Assembly (NCBI GenBank): GCA_965226855.1
Contig: CBDDEE010000017.1
Coordinates: 54,005-118,004 of the forward strand
Direction: 5' to 3'
DNA: 64,000 bases
Source of the DNA: JAUXJB01 sp965226855
GTDB taxonomy: Bacteria; Myxococcota_A; UBA9160; SZUA-336
Made by a program: the position numbers and the translations under genes. The notes under the pieces were generated by a model that saw only the letters and a list, made by a program, of their open reading frames with translations, did no database searches and was not told the DNA's origin. Below are positions 52,294-61,380 of the stretch, piece after piece (within the stretch, counting starts at the first letter, position 1; each line of letters opens with the position of its first letter).

Positions 52294-53516
52294 TCGAGCC
52301 GGTCGACCACTAGCCGACCCCGGCAGACCACCGCGTCGAGGGCTGCCTCCGGCTCGGCCAGACCCTCCAGATTCGCCAACGGGTCGACACGCGTGAGGAT
52401 CACGTCGGCGGAAGTACCGGGAGCCAGGACACCGATCTGGCCCTCGAGCCGGCAGAGCTGGGCGTTGACCTGGTACATAGATCGCAGCACATCGGCCGCG
52501 GGTTCCAGCTCCGCGCGAATGGCGAGTTCCCGGTTCTGCCACGGCTGGGCCTCGCCCAGCAGATCGGTGCCGAAGCCGAGTTCGACGCCGGCACGCTTTG
52601 CCACCTCGATCGATCGGCGTCCGGCCTCGAACACCCCCTGGTTCTTGGTCAGGTTGCGTTCCGGTAGCCCGACCTTCGCTCCCATCTCCGCCATAGCCTT
52701 GTACGTGACCAGTGTCGGCACCATCTTCACGCCCAGCTCGGCCATGCGGGCTGCCGTTGCCTCGTCGACCAGGTTGCCGTGCTCGATGCAGCGAACGCCA
52801 TTCTCGATCGCGAGGCGGATGGCCTCCGGCTGATAGGCGTGCGACGTCGTGTAGGTGTGTCGGTGGTCGGTCTCGACCGTAGCCGCGCGCACCTCCTCGG
52901 CGGTGTACTGAATACTGTCGAAGGGATCCGTGGGAGAGGCCACACCGCCCGAGGTCATGATCTTGATGAAGTCGCTTCCAGCGCGGAGCTCGGTGCGGAC
53001 GGCATGACGGATGGCGTCGGGTCCATCGGCCACGTGGGCCAGATCGTTCGAGTAAATCTGGCACGCGCACAACGGGGCCTGAGTTGGGTTCGCGTCGCCA
53101 TGGCCGCCGGTCTGTGAGAGCGCTCGACCAGAGCGCACGATGCGAGGTCCGTCGCATAGCCCATTGGCGATTGCTTGCACCAGGCCAGTGGTCTCGCCCC
53201 CGGTGTCGCGAACGGTGGTGAAGCCCCGTCGCACCGTGGCCTCGGCCAACCGACCCATTCCCAGCGCCAGCTCGACAGGCGTCTGCCGGAACAGACGCGG
53301 GAAGTTCATGGTCGTGATGACATGGTGAACGTGAGCATCAATGAAGCCAGGAAGCACGAACCGGCCCCGGGCGTCGATCACCCGTTCGGCGCCGATCGTG
53401 GGCAGGGCAGTATCGACATCGACGATCCGCTCTCCCTCGATCGTAACGTGGCGCTCTCCAACAAGCTCCATCCGCTCTGTGTCGAGCAAGATTCCATTGA
53501 GGATAGTGAGGGTCAT
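52290..53516 (-). CDS. Amidohydrolase (imidazolonepropionase/prolidase-type)
   Basis: This 408-residue metal-dependent hydrolase starts at ATG (53516). The metal site residues are visible in order: LPGFIDAHVHHVITT (HxH), FIKIMTSGG (the Lys that is carboxylated), YTTSHAYQPEAIRLA, VRCIEHGNL and ELGFGTDLLG (catalytic Asp). The C-terminal IGVLAPGTSADVILTRVDP closes the composite beta-sandwich. The family cleaves amide or carbamate bonds in peptides and xenobiotics such as N-acyl or carbamate compounds; the actual substrate is unknown. It appears complete. Confidence 0.92.
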   Translation of the reverse strand: MTLTILNGILLDTERMELVGERHVTIEGERIVDVDTALPTIGAERVIDARGRFVLPGFIDAHVHHVITTMNFPRLFRQTPVELALGMGRLAEATVRRGFTTVRDTGGETTGLVQAIANGLCDGPRIVRSGRALSQTGGHGDANPTQAPLCACQIYSNDLAHVADGPDAIRHAVRTELRAGSDFIKIMTSGGVASPTDPFDSIQYTAEEVRAATVETDHRHTYTTSHAYQPEAIRLAIENGVRCIEHGNLVDEATAARMAELGVKMVPTLVTYKAMAEMGAKVGLPERNLTKNQGVFEAGRRSIEVAKRAGVELGFGTDLLGEAQPWQNRELAIRAELEPAADVLRSMYQVNAQLCRLEGQIGVLAPGTSADVILTRVDPLANLEGLAEPEAALDAVVCRGRLVVDRLD

Positions 53517-53640
53517 GAGCGGATTATGTCTCGCCGCCAGCCGCTTGTCGCGGCCACCTGACCGGTGATGCCGGCGGCTTCTTCGGACGCCAGCAGCCAG
53601 CGGGCTGGCAGCGCCAGCGCTGCAAATCTACCTTCGCGGC

Positions 53641-54777
53641 ATGCGTCGACGCGGGGAAAAAGTCTGTATGCGCTCGCCACAGAAAAGTAGAGTTCTACCG
53701 CGCGCCAGAGTGGACACCCCACCGAAGACTCGAGCCGCTGCGCGCGATCGGGCCTCCGCGACAGCGAGCCTGGCCTTTGTCTGCGCGTTAGCCCACGCGC
53801 TGCCCGTCGCGGCGGAGACAGCCAGTGCGTCGGCCAGCAAAGCGCTCTCGAGTGTGTGGGACCAGTTGCGGCAGATCTGGAACGCGGAGCTCCTCGCGGT
53901 CGGTGGACAGCCCGTGACGCTGGGCGTGCTGGTCACTGCGCTGATCGTTTTCGCTCTCGGTGTATGGGCTGCCAAGCGACTCAGCACGCTGATAGGCCGC
54001 CTGTTGACGCGTCACGCCGGTGTCGAATCCGGCGTAGTTCGCGCGTTCGAGACTCTGTCGTTTTACTTTCTCGTGGTGCTCTTCGCGCTTTTCGCACTGC
54101 GCACCGCGAATGTCCCGCTGACAGCCTTTACCGTGGCCGGTGGAGCCATCGCGATCGGTGTGGGCTTCGGTAGCCAGAACGTGGTGAACAACTTCATCAG
54201 CGGGCTGATCCTCATGGCGGAGCGACCGATCCGGGTCGGGGACATCGTCGACGTCGACGGGACCTTCGGCCGCGTCGAGCGCATCGGGGCGCGCAGCACG
54301 CGGATCAAGACCTTCGACAATATCCACATCGTCGTGCCGAACTCGTCGTTTCTCGAGAAGAATGTGATCAACTGGACCCTATCCGACAACACGATACGTA
54401 CATCGGTCGACGTTGGCGTGGCCTATGGATCCCCGACACGCGAGGTCGATCGGCTGGTGCGGCGCGTGCTGCAGGAACACGGGCGCATTCTCGACAAGCC
54501 GCCGCCGCAAGTCCTGTTCGTCGACTTCGGCGACAACGCGCTCCACTTCCGGGCCTACTTCTGGCTGCAGATGCGCGACATGATGGATCGCAGACGAGTC
54601 GAAAGCGATGTCCGGTTTCGCATCGATCACCTGTTTCGCGACGCCAAGATCGAGATAGCGTTCCCGCAGCGGGACGTTCATCTGGATGTGCGCGCCCCGC
54701 TTCCCGTGCGCCTGCTGGCCGAAGAAGCCGCCCCGGAGCAAGCGAAGCGGGCGGAAGTGCCTAGAGACCGCACCTGA
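53641..54777 (+). CDS. MscS-type mechanosensitive channel
   Basis: This 378-residue protein has an N-terminal export signal (SLAFVCALAHALPVAAETA), two or three membrane helices (VLVTALIVFALGVWAAKRL, FYFLVVLFALFALRTANV), the pore helix with AIAIGVGFGSQNVVNNFISG and the beta domain start LMAERPIRVGDIVDVDG. The soluble cage (NIHIVVPNSSFLEKNVINW) is intact. It should release solutes on hypo-osmotic shock. The ATG at 53641 is the first in frame; an ATG at 53668 and a GTG at 53713 are alternatives and none has a good ribosome site. Confidence 0.9.
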   Translation: MRRRGEKVCMRSPQKSRVLPRARVDTPPKTRAAARDRASATASLAFVCALAHALPVAAETASASASKALSSVWDQLRQIWNAELLAVGGQPVTLGVLVTALIVFALGVWAAKRLSTLIGRLLTRHAGVESGVVRAFETLSFYFLVVLFALFALRTANVPLTAFTVAGGAIAIGVGFGSQNVVNNFISGLILMAERPIRVGDIVDVDGTFGRVERIGARSTRIKTFDNIHIVVPNSSFLEKNVINWTLSDNTIRTSVDVGVAYGSPTREVDRLVRRVLQEHGRILDKPPPQVLFVDFGDNALHFRAYFWLQMRDMMDRRRVESDVRFRIDHLFRDAKIEIAFPQRDVHLDVRAPLPVRLLAEEAAPEQAKRAEVPRDRT

Positions 54778-54951
54778 CTCCAGCGGCGACGCGTGGCTGG
54801 AGTCGGAAGACTCACGGTGCAGCTAGCATCAGGGTCGAGTCAGCCGCTCGCGTTCCCACCGATCCAGGCGGGTGAGGCCGCCCTTTCAAGTGTGCTCCTC
54901 TGCCTGGCGGCCTCGCAGTTTCCCCACGACGCGGGGAATGGCGTCCATTTC

Positions 54952-55218
54952 TCAGCCCGGGCTTGCGTCGACGCCGGCCACGGCGAACGACAGTCCCAGG
55001 TCCCCGAAGGCATACGCCGCGGTCGCGAAGAAGATCAGGCCGAAGGCCGGTCCCGGGACGCCGGCCCCTCGCACCAGGTCTACGGCACCGCCGAGCAGTA
55101 AGAGGGCAAGGAACACGTGCCGCGGCCAGCGGCCCCATTTTAGGCCGAAGCCCAGGTTGACGACCTCAGGGAGTGCCCAAGCGATGTATACGAGCGCGAT
55201 CCAGGCGAAGCGGGTCAT
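54952..55218 (-). CDS. Small membrane protein
   Basis: This 88-residue protein starts at ATG (55218) and has three likely membrane helices: FAWIALVYIAWALPEVVNLG, HVFLALLLLGGAVDLVRG and AFGLIFFATAAYAFGDLGLS. It looks like a two- or three-span DoxX/DUF-type protein, but no family could be assigned. It is convergent with the MscS gene and divergent from the ABM monooxygenase gene. Confidence 0.6.
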   Translation of the reverse strand: MTRFAWIALVYIAWALPEVVNLGFGLKWGRWPRHVFLALLLLGGAVDLVRGAGVPGPAFGLIFFATAAYAFGDLGLSFAVAGVDASPG

Positions 55219-55311
55219 GCGAGCTCGGGCTCCCCCCCTGGTGCAAGGTCAACCTCGGCGAGGTAGATGCAATGGGATAGAATCGCGGGACCATGAAAGA
55301 GGAGAGGAAGG

Positions 55312-55602
55312 ATGCCTACCTTGGTGATTCTAGAGGGGAAGGCGAAGAGAAATACTCTCGACCAGGTCAAGGAGCTTCTAGCCAAGCGCCTGCCTGAGAC
55401 ACGTGCCTTCGAAGGCTGTCAGTCGCTAACGCCCTACCTCGATGAGGATGGCCAGAGCTTCGTCATCGTCGAGCTCTGGGACTCGAAACCGCACTACGAG
55501 AAGTACCTGGCCTGGAGGGAGGAGACCGGAGTGCTCGCGGAGTTCGGGGCCCTGCTCGAGGGCGAACCCCGCTTCCGGTTCTTCGAGCCGATCGACGCGT
55601 AG
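55312..55602 (+). CDS. ABM-domain protein (putative quinol monooxygenase)
   Basis: This 96-residue protein starts at ATG (55312) with GAGGAGAGGA directly upstream. It is a single ferredoxin-like antibiotic-biosynthesis-monooxygenase domain: VILEGKAKRNTLDQVKELLA, ETRAFEGCQSLTPYLDEDG, FVIVELWDSKPHYEKYLAWR and FFEPIDA. Relatives such as YgiN oxidise quinols without cofactor as dimers. The Trp and His of the WDSKPHYEKYL segment are the usual active-site residues. It is complete. Confidence 0.85.
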   Translation: MPTLVILEGKAKRNTLDQVKELLAKRLPETRAFEGCQSLTPYLDEDGQSFVIVELWDSKPHYEKYLAWREETGVLAEFGALLEGEPRFRFFEPIDA

Positions 55603-55799
55603 AGTCGCATGCAAGACTCTTTTTTCCGGGAGTCCTATCTGGGCAGCGCCGACCAGCGGAGCACCCAGATCGCGCAAGCGATTCTTGTCGAGGTCGAATA
55701 GCCCGGCCCCGAGCGCCTGAGCAAGCACTCCTGCCCCTGGGGTCCAGTTCCTGGGAAACGCTTTCGAGGATCGAGCGAAGCCTAGAGGGACGCCGACTC

Positions 55800-56018
55800 T
55801 CAGTCGCCGCCTTCATACTTGAAGGAAACGTTCACCTTCGCGCGATATGCAATGACGCTCCCACTATCGTCGAGCTGCATGTCCAGTTTGACGATCTCCG
55901 CGATCCTGAGATCTCGCAAGCTCTTGGCCGCTCGATTGACGGCAGCTGACGCCGCCATCTCCCAAGACTCCGAGCTGGTTCCGACCAGCTCGATCACCTT
56001 GTACACGCTCTCCGCCAT
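55800..56018 (-). CDS. Dodecin (flavin-storage protein)
   Basis: This 72-residue protein starts at ATG (56018) with AAGGAGA upstream. The sequence SVYKVIELVGTSSESWEMAA and AVNRAAKSLRDLRIAEIVKL, ending in YRAKVNVSFKYEG, covers the whole dodecin fold (beta-alpha-beta-beta). Dodecins form hollow 12-mers that bind FMN, FAD or related flavins and buffer them in the cytoplasm. Its presence beside many flavin-using enzymes is suggestive but not evidence of a direct link. Confidence 0.93.
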   Translation of the reverse strand: MAESVYKVIELVGTSSESWEMAASAAVNRAAKSLRDLRIAEIVKLDMQLDDSGSVIAYRAKVNVSFKYEGGD

Positions 56019-56193
56019 CTCGTTCTCCTTACCCCTCGCCTATCATACGTGTTAGCAGCGTTGGGTGGTCCATGCGTTTCGCCAGGGTGCTTCGGAGACC
56101 GGAGCTCAGACGATTTCAGGAGCCGACTGTCTCCTGAGCCTTCAGGCCACGCGCTGATATGATCCGCTGCATGCGACCAGAAGGAGGTGACAG

Positions 56194-56727
56194 ATGACGA
56201 CGAGCGACAGCAGGGCTGAGCCCTGGTTTCCCCCGCGTTGCGCTCGGCTGGATCCTCGGCCAGTTCGACGCCTCGCTGTGGCGCTCGTGCTCAGCCTCTT
56301 CGCCGCGTCTTGCTCCACCGTAGGCGGGGATGCCGATGCGGCGGCCGAGCCGGTCCGGATCCAGTTCTTAGACTCCGAGACGTTCGACACGGGGCTCTCG
56401 TCTGCACTCGAGGAGGGGCGTCTGGAGGTCGAGGTCACGATGGTGGCGCCGGTCACGCTCAACGAGGTGCCGGAGCGGCTCGACGTCTGGTTCTACCAGC
56501 TGAAAGACAACTACGGCGGAAAGCTCGAGCTGATCGCCGACGATGACGAGTTCGCTGCCCGTGGCCCCGGGGCGATAGGCCTGAGCCTCGCCATCGCGGC
56601 TTATGGACGGCTGCGAGAGCATGTGCTCTATCGCCCGGTGAGGAACTACGACGCCCGGGTCTACTACACGCCCGCCGACGGGCGCATCACGCGGGTGATC
56701 TTTCGTCACAAGCCCGAGGAAATCTAG
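56194..56727 (+). CDS. Hypothetical lipoprotein
   Basis: This 177-residue protein starts at ATG (56194) after AAGGAGGTGAC. A basic N-terminal segment of about 28 residues precedes the hydrophobic stretch LAVALVLSLFAASCSTVGG with an AASC lipobox. The mature part has VRIQFLDSETFDTGLSSALE, LDVWFYQLKDNYGGKLELIA and YDARVYYTPADGRITRVIF and looks like a beta-rich domain. No family was recognised. The long N-region is unusual for a lipoprotein; an in-frame internal start at the second basic patch is possible but lacks a ribosome site. Confidence 0.65.
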   Translation: MTTSDSRAEPWFPPRCARLDPRPVRRLAVALVLSLFAASCSTVGGDADAAAEPVRIQFLDSETFDTGLSSALEEGRLEVEVTMVAPVTLNEVPERLDVWFYQLKDNYGGKLELIADDDEFAARGPGAIGLSLAIAAYGRLREHVLYRPVRNYDARVYYTPADGRITRVIFRHKPEEI

Positions 56728-56730
56728 TCG

Positions 56731-57492
56731 TCAAGGGAGACCGATCATCTCGGTTCTCCCTCCCAGCACAAGCGTTCCATCTCGACTCACCCACTCCTCC
56801 ATACCATCGGGCTTGATGGCTTGGCGGTACCTTGCCCATCCCGCTTCGTCATGGAAGTACAGCTCTGCGAGCCCGGCATAGGGTTCAGCCTGTGGATCGA
56901 TACTGTGGCTCACGACGTACCTGAACCCTGACACCTCTTCCATGATCGAGCTTACATTGGGCACATGCGTGTTCAACCAGTGGGAGTAGAACCCAGCGAA
57001 GTCGGCGCCTGCTTTGGCCTTCACGAGGTAGGTCACCTTGTAGAAGCCTGAGAGTGTGCAGGGGAAGGGAGCATTCAGGGTCAGGGGTTCGACCTTGAGA
57101 TTCTCTGAGCCATCCATCACGATGTATTCAGTCGACGCCCAGGGAACGTATGGCTCGGCTTTCTGCTGGAAGGTATCTGACGGCTTCGTCCCATGTGGCG
57201 CCTTGGGCATTGGAAGAGCTTTGTCCCACCACAACTGTGCGATGCCATCCCAGGGATGATCACCCTTCTCGTTCGCATCGAAGAGCGTCGCGATGTAGCG
57301 GCTAGCATGGGGCTTCCCTTGCGCCGCCTGATCATGTTGTCCCTTTATGACCAGGGGCATGTGGTTGGCGAACCAATGGGCAACAAGCTCGTCCCTGGAG
57401 GTCGTGGGTTTGCGCTTGATGAGATACATCATCTTGGCACCGGGACTGGCCGTTGGAGGGATCGAGGAGGGCGTTCGGGGCTCTACCATCAA
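56731..57492 (-). CDS. Tandem EthD-domain protein
   Basis: This 253-residue protein has two ferredoxin-like EthD modules. The first contains MMYLIKRKPTTSRDELVAHW and ANHMPLVIKGQHDQ; the second contains YKVTYLVKAKAGADFAGFYS, HWLNTHVPNVSSIM and AELYFHDEAGWARYRQAI. Single EthD proteins form dimers and are needed for ether or steroid degradation by partner oxygenases, with an unclear chemical role; a fused pair could fold as one dimer unit. The first ATG (57492) is followed by another at 57489 and MM at about 57430; which is used is unclear. Confidence 0.85.
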   Translation of the reverse strand: MMVEPRTPSSIPPTASPGAKMMYLIKRKPTTSRDELVAHWFANHMPLVIKGQHDQAAQGKPHASRYIATLFDANEKGDHPWDGIAQLWWDKALPMPKAPHGTKPSDTFQQKAEPYVPWASTEYIVMDGSENLKVEPLTLNAPFPCTLSGFYKVTYLVKAKAGADFAGFYSHWLNTHVPNVSSIMEEVSGFRYVVSHSIDPQAEPYAGLAELYFHDEAGWARYRQAIKPDGMEEWVSRDGTLVLGGRTEMIGLP

Positions 57493-57575
57493 TATAGACC
57501 TCTACTCTGTGGGTTAGAGAGACGAGCCTACATGAACGTACTGACTCAGCCTAGGCGCTTCACGTCTGGCAGCTT

Positions 57576-59037
57576 GTGATGGGCAGACCAAAGAAGCTCC
57601 GCCAAGTAGCCCCCGCTGTATTCGAGATCGAACGCGGGTTCCGAGAAAACATGCGCGTTCCGGTGCGGATCTTTGGCAGCGTTGGACTGGTCGACGCGAT
57701 GGATGACCAGGTCTTCGCGCAGGCGGCCAACGTGGCGACATTGCCGGGATCAGATCGTGTCCGCCAGCCTCTGCATGCCCGACGCGCACTGGGGCTACGG
57801 CTTTCCCATTGGCGGTGTGGCCGCGACTGACGCGGACACCGGCGTGATCTCTCCTGGCGGGATCGGCTTCGACATCAATTGCGGCATGCGGCTCGTACGC
57901 AGCGACCTAGCCTGGCCGGAGGTCAAGCCTCACATCCAGAAGCTCGTCGACGCGTTGGCGGCTCGCGTCCCGGCCGGTGTCGGATCGCGGGGCTTCGTCA
58001 GGGTCTCACAGGACGAGTTCCGCGAGGCGATTCGGGACGGGGCACGCTGGGCCGTTCGAAAGGGGTTCGGTGACGAGGCAGATCTCGAGGTCACGGAAGC
58101 TCGGGGCCGGTTCCCGGGAGCTGACCCGGAACGTGTCAGCGACAAGGCCATCGCGCGAGGCCAGCATCAGATCGGCACGCTGGGCTCCGGAAACCACTAC
58201 CTCGAGATCCAGGTCTTGAGACGGGAGGGGATCGTAGACTCCGAGATCGCGGAGGCGTTCGGGCTGCACGGCGAAGACCAGGTCGTGGTCATGTTCCACT
58301 GCGGCAGTCGCGGCTTCGGTCACCAGGTGGCGACCGACTACCTCGACCTGTTCTTACGTGTGATGCCGAAGTTCGGGCTCGAGGTGGTTGACCGTGAGCT
58401 GGCGTGCGCGCCCTTCGCCTCCGACGAGGGGCAGGCGTACTTTGCGGCCATGTGCTGCGCTGCCAACATGGCTCTTGCGAACCGGCAGGTCATCCTTCAC
58501 CGGATCCGCGAGGTGTTCGCAGACGTCTTTGGCCGGGACCCTTCAGAGCTTGGGCTGTCGCAGGTTTACGACGTGGGGCACAACACGGCAAAGCTGGAAA
58601 CGCACCGCGTTGGCGGCACCCTCAAACAGCTGCTCGTGCACCGAAAGGGCGCCACCAGGGCGCTCCCACCGGACCATCCCGAGCTTCCGGCCGTCTATCG
58701 AAAGAGTGGGCAACCGGTCATCATCGGGGGCAGCATGGAGACGGGCTCTTACGTACTGGCTGGAGTCGAATCCGGGTCGAAGGGCTTCTACAGCACGGCC
58801 CACGGCAGCGGACGCACGATGAGCCGAAGGAGCGCGCGCAAACGAGTTCGAGGCAGTGACTTGCAGCGGCAGCTGCAAGAGCGAGGGATCGTGGTTCGCG
58901 CGGCATCCATGCGCGGTCTCGCAGAGGAGGCCGGATTTGCCTACAAGGACGTAGACGAGGTGGCGCTAGCCACCGAGCTCGCTGGCCTGTCGAAGCGCGT
59001 TGCCCGTCTCTACCCCGTGGGGAACGTCAAGGGGTGA
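57576..59037 (+). pseudogene. rtcB: RNA ligase RtcB with a frameshift near the N-terminus
   Basis: The full gene would encode about 485 residues. The first frame (GTG 57576 or ATG 57579) gives GRPKKLRQVAPAVFEIERGF to QAANVATLPG. The body, in another frame from about 57751, reads IVSASLCMPDAHWGYGFPIG, GGIGFDINCGMRLV (metal Cys), LGSGNHYLEIQ, HCGSRGFGHQV and the guanylylated His in STAHGSGRTMSR. A net +1 (or -2) change at 57746-57752 (CCGGGATCAG) separates the two. RtcB joins 2',3'-cyclic phosphate and 5'-OH RNA ends. All catalytic motifs are downstream of the shift. Archease follows at once. Confidence 0.88.
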
Positions 59038-59471
59038 GCGACGATGGCTCGTTCGAGTTCGTCGAGGGTGCGACGGGCGACCTGTCGTTCGTTGCTCGCG
59101 GTCCGTCGGCTACCGCCGTGTTCCGCGCTGCCGCGGAGGCGTTGGCAGCCGCCACGGTAGAGCGAGTCGACGCGGTCGACGCCCGCGTGAGCCGTTCCGT
59201 GCGGATGCACGATACGGAGCTCGACCTGTTGCTCCTGCGCTTTCTGAACGAGCTGATCTATCTGCGCGATGCTGAGGGCCTTGTACTCCGCCCGCGCACG
59301 TTGCGAGTTCGGCCGGAGAATCCTCCTGGGCTCGATGCTGACCTGGTCGGCGAGCCGATCGATGCCGTGCGTCACGGGCTGGGTCACGAGGCCAAGGCGG
59401 CTACCGCGCACAATCTCAGCGTCCACCCCGTCGACGGAGGGTGGGAAGCCAGTGTGACTCTCGACGTCTAG
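59034..59471 (+). CDS. Archease, RtcB partner
   Basis: This 145-residue protein starts at GTG (59034), overlapping the end of rtcB by 4 bases. It has the archease pattern: FEFVEGATGDLSFVARGPSA, ALAAATVERVDAVDARVSRS, DLLLLRFLNELIYLRDAEGL and AATAHNLSVHPVDGG, with conserved acidic residues for metal. Archease helps RtcB complete guanylylation and multiple turnover. Because archease is intact and coupled, loss of rtcB may be recent or the rtcB shift may be an error of sequence. Confidence 0.9.
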   Translation: MSDDGSFEFVEGATGDLSFVARGPSATAVFRAAAEALAAATVERVDAVDARVSRSVRMHDTELDLLLLRFLNELIYLRDAEGLVLRPRTLRVRPENPPGLDADLVGEPIDAVRHGLGHEAKAATAHNLSVHPVDGGWEASVTLDV

Positions 59472-59474
59472 CGT

Positions 59475-60305
59475 CTACGACCCGGAGTCAGCGGCGACCT
59501 CGTCCAGGAAGCGGCCGATCCTCGCAAAGTAGCGGTGACCCCCGACCTGCGTGGTGTCGTTGTGTCCGGCGCCAGGAATGACCTCGAAGGTCTTGGGCTC
59601 AGGTGCCTGCTCGAACAGCCGGCGCCCAAGCTCGAAGTCGATCACCTCGTCGCGGTCTCCATGGAAGAAGAGGAGCGGGCTGCGAACCTGCCCGATCTTC
59701 TGGCTCGACTCGAAGCGGCCTCGAGCCACGATGGGTCCCAGCGGCCCGAGCAGCTGGCGCGCCACGTCCGACCCGGAGGAGAAGGTGCTCTCGAGGATGA
59801 CCCCCGCCAGGGGGCGGCCTCTGGCCAGGTCCACTGCAACCGCGCTTCCGAGCGACCGGCCGAACAGGACGATCCGCTCCTCAGGGACCGCGCGGACCTC
59901 GACCAGGTGGACGAGACCAGCGCGAGCGTCGGCATAGACGCCGGCTTCGGTCGGCGTCCCCTCACTCAGGCCGTACCCCCGGTAATCCAACAGCAGCACG
60001 TGTACTCCCAGGCGGACCAGCGCTGCGGCGTTCGGCAAGCGGTGCGATGCGTTTCCGGCATTGCCGTGGAGGAATAGAAGCGCACGCGACGCGCCTTCGG
60101 AGGGGAGGAAGAACGCATGCAGTGTCACGCCGTCCTCGGTCCGGAGTGATACCTCTTCGGCGCTGACGCCGATCTCGTGGGGATGGATATCGATCCCCCG
60201 GGTGGGCTGGAAGATCATTCGGTCGAGGAGGTTGACCCACACAAAGGCAACTCCCAGGAACGCGACGATTGATAGCGACATGGCGCGGAGCCCACGCACG
60301 CGCAT
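59475..60305 (-). CDS. Alpha/beta hydrolase (BEM46/Bem46-like, membrane anchored)
   Basis: This 276-residue protein starts at ATG (60305). An N-terminal hydrophobic helix (MSLSIVAFLGVAFVWVNLLD) anchors it. The hydrolase core has LLFLHGNAGNASHRLPNAAA, the nucleophile in VLFGRSLGSAVAVDLA, the acid in LLFFHGDRDEVIDFELG and the His in VIPGAGHNDTTQVGG. BEM46-type proteins are broadly distributed serine hydrolases of unclear substrate. Its stop is 3 bases from the convergent archease gene. Confidence 0.9.
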   Translation of the reverse strand: MRVRGLRAMSLSIVAFLGVAFVWVNLLDRMIFQPTRGIDIHPHEIGVSAEEVSLRTEDGVTLHAFFLPSEGASRALLFLHGNAGNASHRLPNAAALVRLGVHVLLLDYRGYGLSEGTPTEAGVYADARAGLVHLVEVRAVPEERIVLFGRSLGSAVAVDLARGRPLAGVILESTFSSGSDVARQLLGPLGPIVARGRFESSQKIGQVRSPLLFFHGDRDEVIDFELGRRLFEQAPEPKTFEVIPGAGHNDTTQVGGHRYFARIGRFLDEVAADSGS

Positions 60306-60347
60306 GAACCTAGCGCAGACGGCAGCGGTTCGAGGCGACGAACGCTC

Positions 60348-61163
60348 CTAGTGTCGCGAGCTCCGGGGAAACACGCACATCATTCGGGTCTCGATGCTGC
60401 GCCGGCGCGGGGCCTCGGCCGGGGCAGTCGGGTCGTCGAAGGAGGTGTGGGGGCACGGGATGGCTGTTCGGGGGCGTGTGTCGAGCTGTTTCAGAACGAT
60501 CAGCTCGTCAGTCTGCATGCGGGGGAAGTAGTAGTGGCGATGCTTCGGGCTGAAGAAGGGCATCGAGCCGAGTTCATCCGAGCTAGATTCCCCGAACGCG
60601 TAATCCACCATGTCTTCTCTATCCAGACTGGTGGCGTCGATCAGGGTGAGCGGGTTCTGCTGAACCTCGCGATCGATTGGCTGCCATGTGTTGTACCAGG
60701 CATAGTCGTATTGCTCCGTCTCTGCCTCGGTGCAGACACCGCGCTCGACCATCAGCTTGCGCGACATCTCCCGTGCCTGGGCCTCGCTGAAGTCACAGTG
60801 AACGTAGCGTGCGTAGGCTTGGTTGAACGAGCTCGTGTCCTCGGTACGGATCAGGTGGTGGTAGATGATGACCTGACTCGGTCCCGTCAGCCGCCGGACC
60901 AGGGCCTCGATCCGCGGATAGTAAGTTCGACGGACCTCCGCCGCGTCCTGGAAGTCCTCGACGCCTGAGGGCTGCTGAACGAGGATGAACCCGTTGGTGT
61001 CGAGGTCGAGCGTGCCTAGCAGTGGCCGAGCATCCTCGATACGAACATCGTAGAAGCGAGTGTTGGCTCGCCGCGTGTCTCGCGAGGAGATCCGGGCCAG
61101 CTCGGTTCGACCTCTCCAGTCCGGATCCAGATAGCGGATCCTGGCGTTGACTCTCTCCAGCAT
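60348..61163 (-). CDS. CmcJ/NvfI-family oxidoreductase
   Basis: This 271-residue protein (ATG 61163) belongs to the family named after CmcJ (cephamycin 7-alpha-methoxylation) and the fungal meroterpenoid enzyme NvfI, related to non-haem iron and 2-oxoglutarate dioxygenases. YYPRIEALVRRLTGPSQVII, YARYVHCDFSEAQAREM, YAWYNTWQPIDREVQQNP, KHRHYYFPRMQTDELIVLKQ and CPHTSFDDPTAPAEAPRRRS show the usual order, including the H-x-D type pair HCD and the later His in CPHTSF. The GTG at 61235 in the same frame would add 24 non-conserved residues. The substrate is unknown. Confidence 0.87.
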   Translation of the reverse strand: MLERVNARIRYLDPDWRGRTELARISSRDTRRANTRFYDVRIEDARPLLGTLDLDTNGFILVQQPSGVEDFQDAAEVRRTYYPRIEALVRRLTGPSQVIIYHHLIRTEDTSSFNQAYARYVHCDFSEAQAREMSRKLMVERGVCTEAETEQYDYAWYNTWQPIDREVQQNPLTLIDATSLDREDMVDYAFGESSSDELGSMPFFSPKHRHYYFPRMQTDELIVLKQLDTRPRTAIPCPHTSFDDPTAPAEAPRRRSIETRMMCVFPRSSRH

Positions 61164-61380
61164 CGATCCGTGACCTCCATGATGTCGGGCTACACGGAGA
61201 TCGTAGCGCGTCGAGGCTTTGCCTGTCCGGCTCACCTCGGCGGATTACAGTATCAATTCAAGTTTGTTGCTTTTTGGTCGGAATCTCGCCTCAGCGTATT
61301 CCTGTGGCTCTCCACGATCTCCAGCGATAGCGCGGATGAAGGATCAGGAGCGGGGTGACCCAGGAGGCAGCTCCCTCCAC

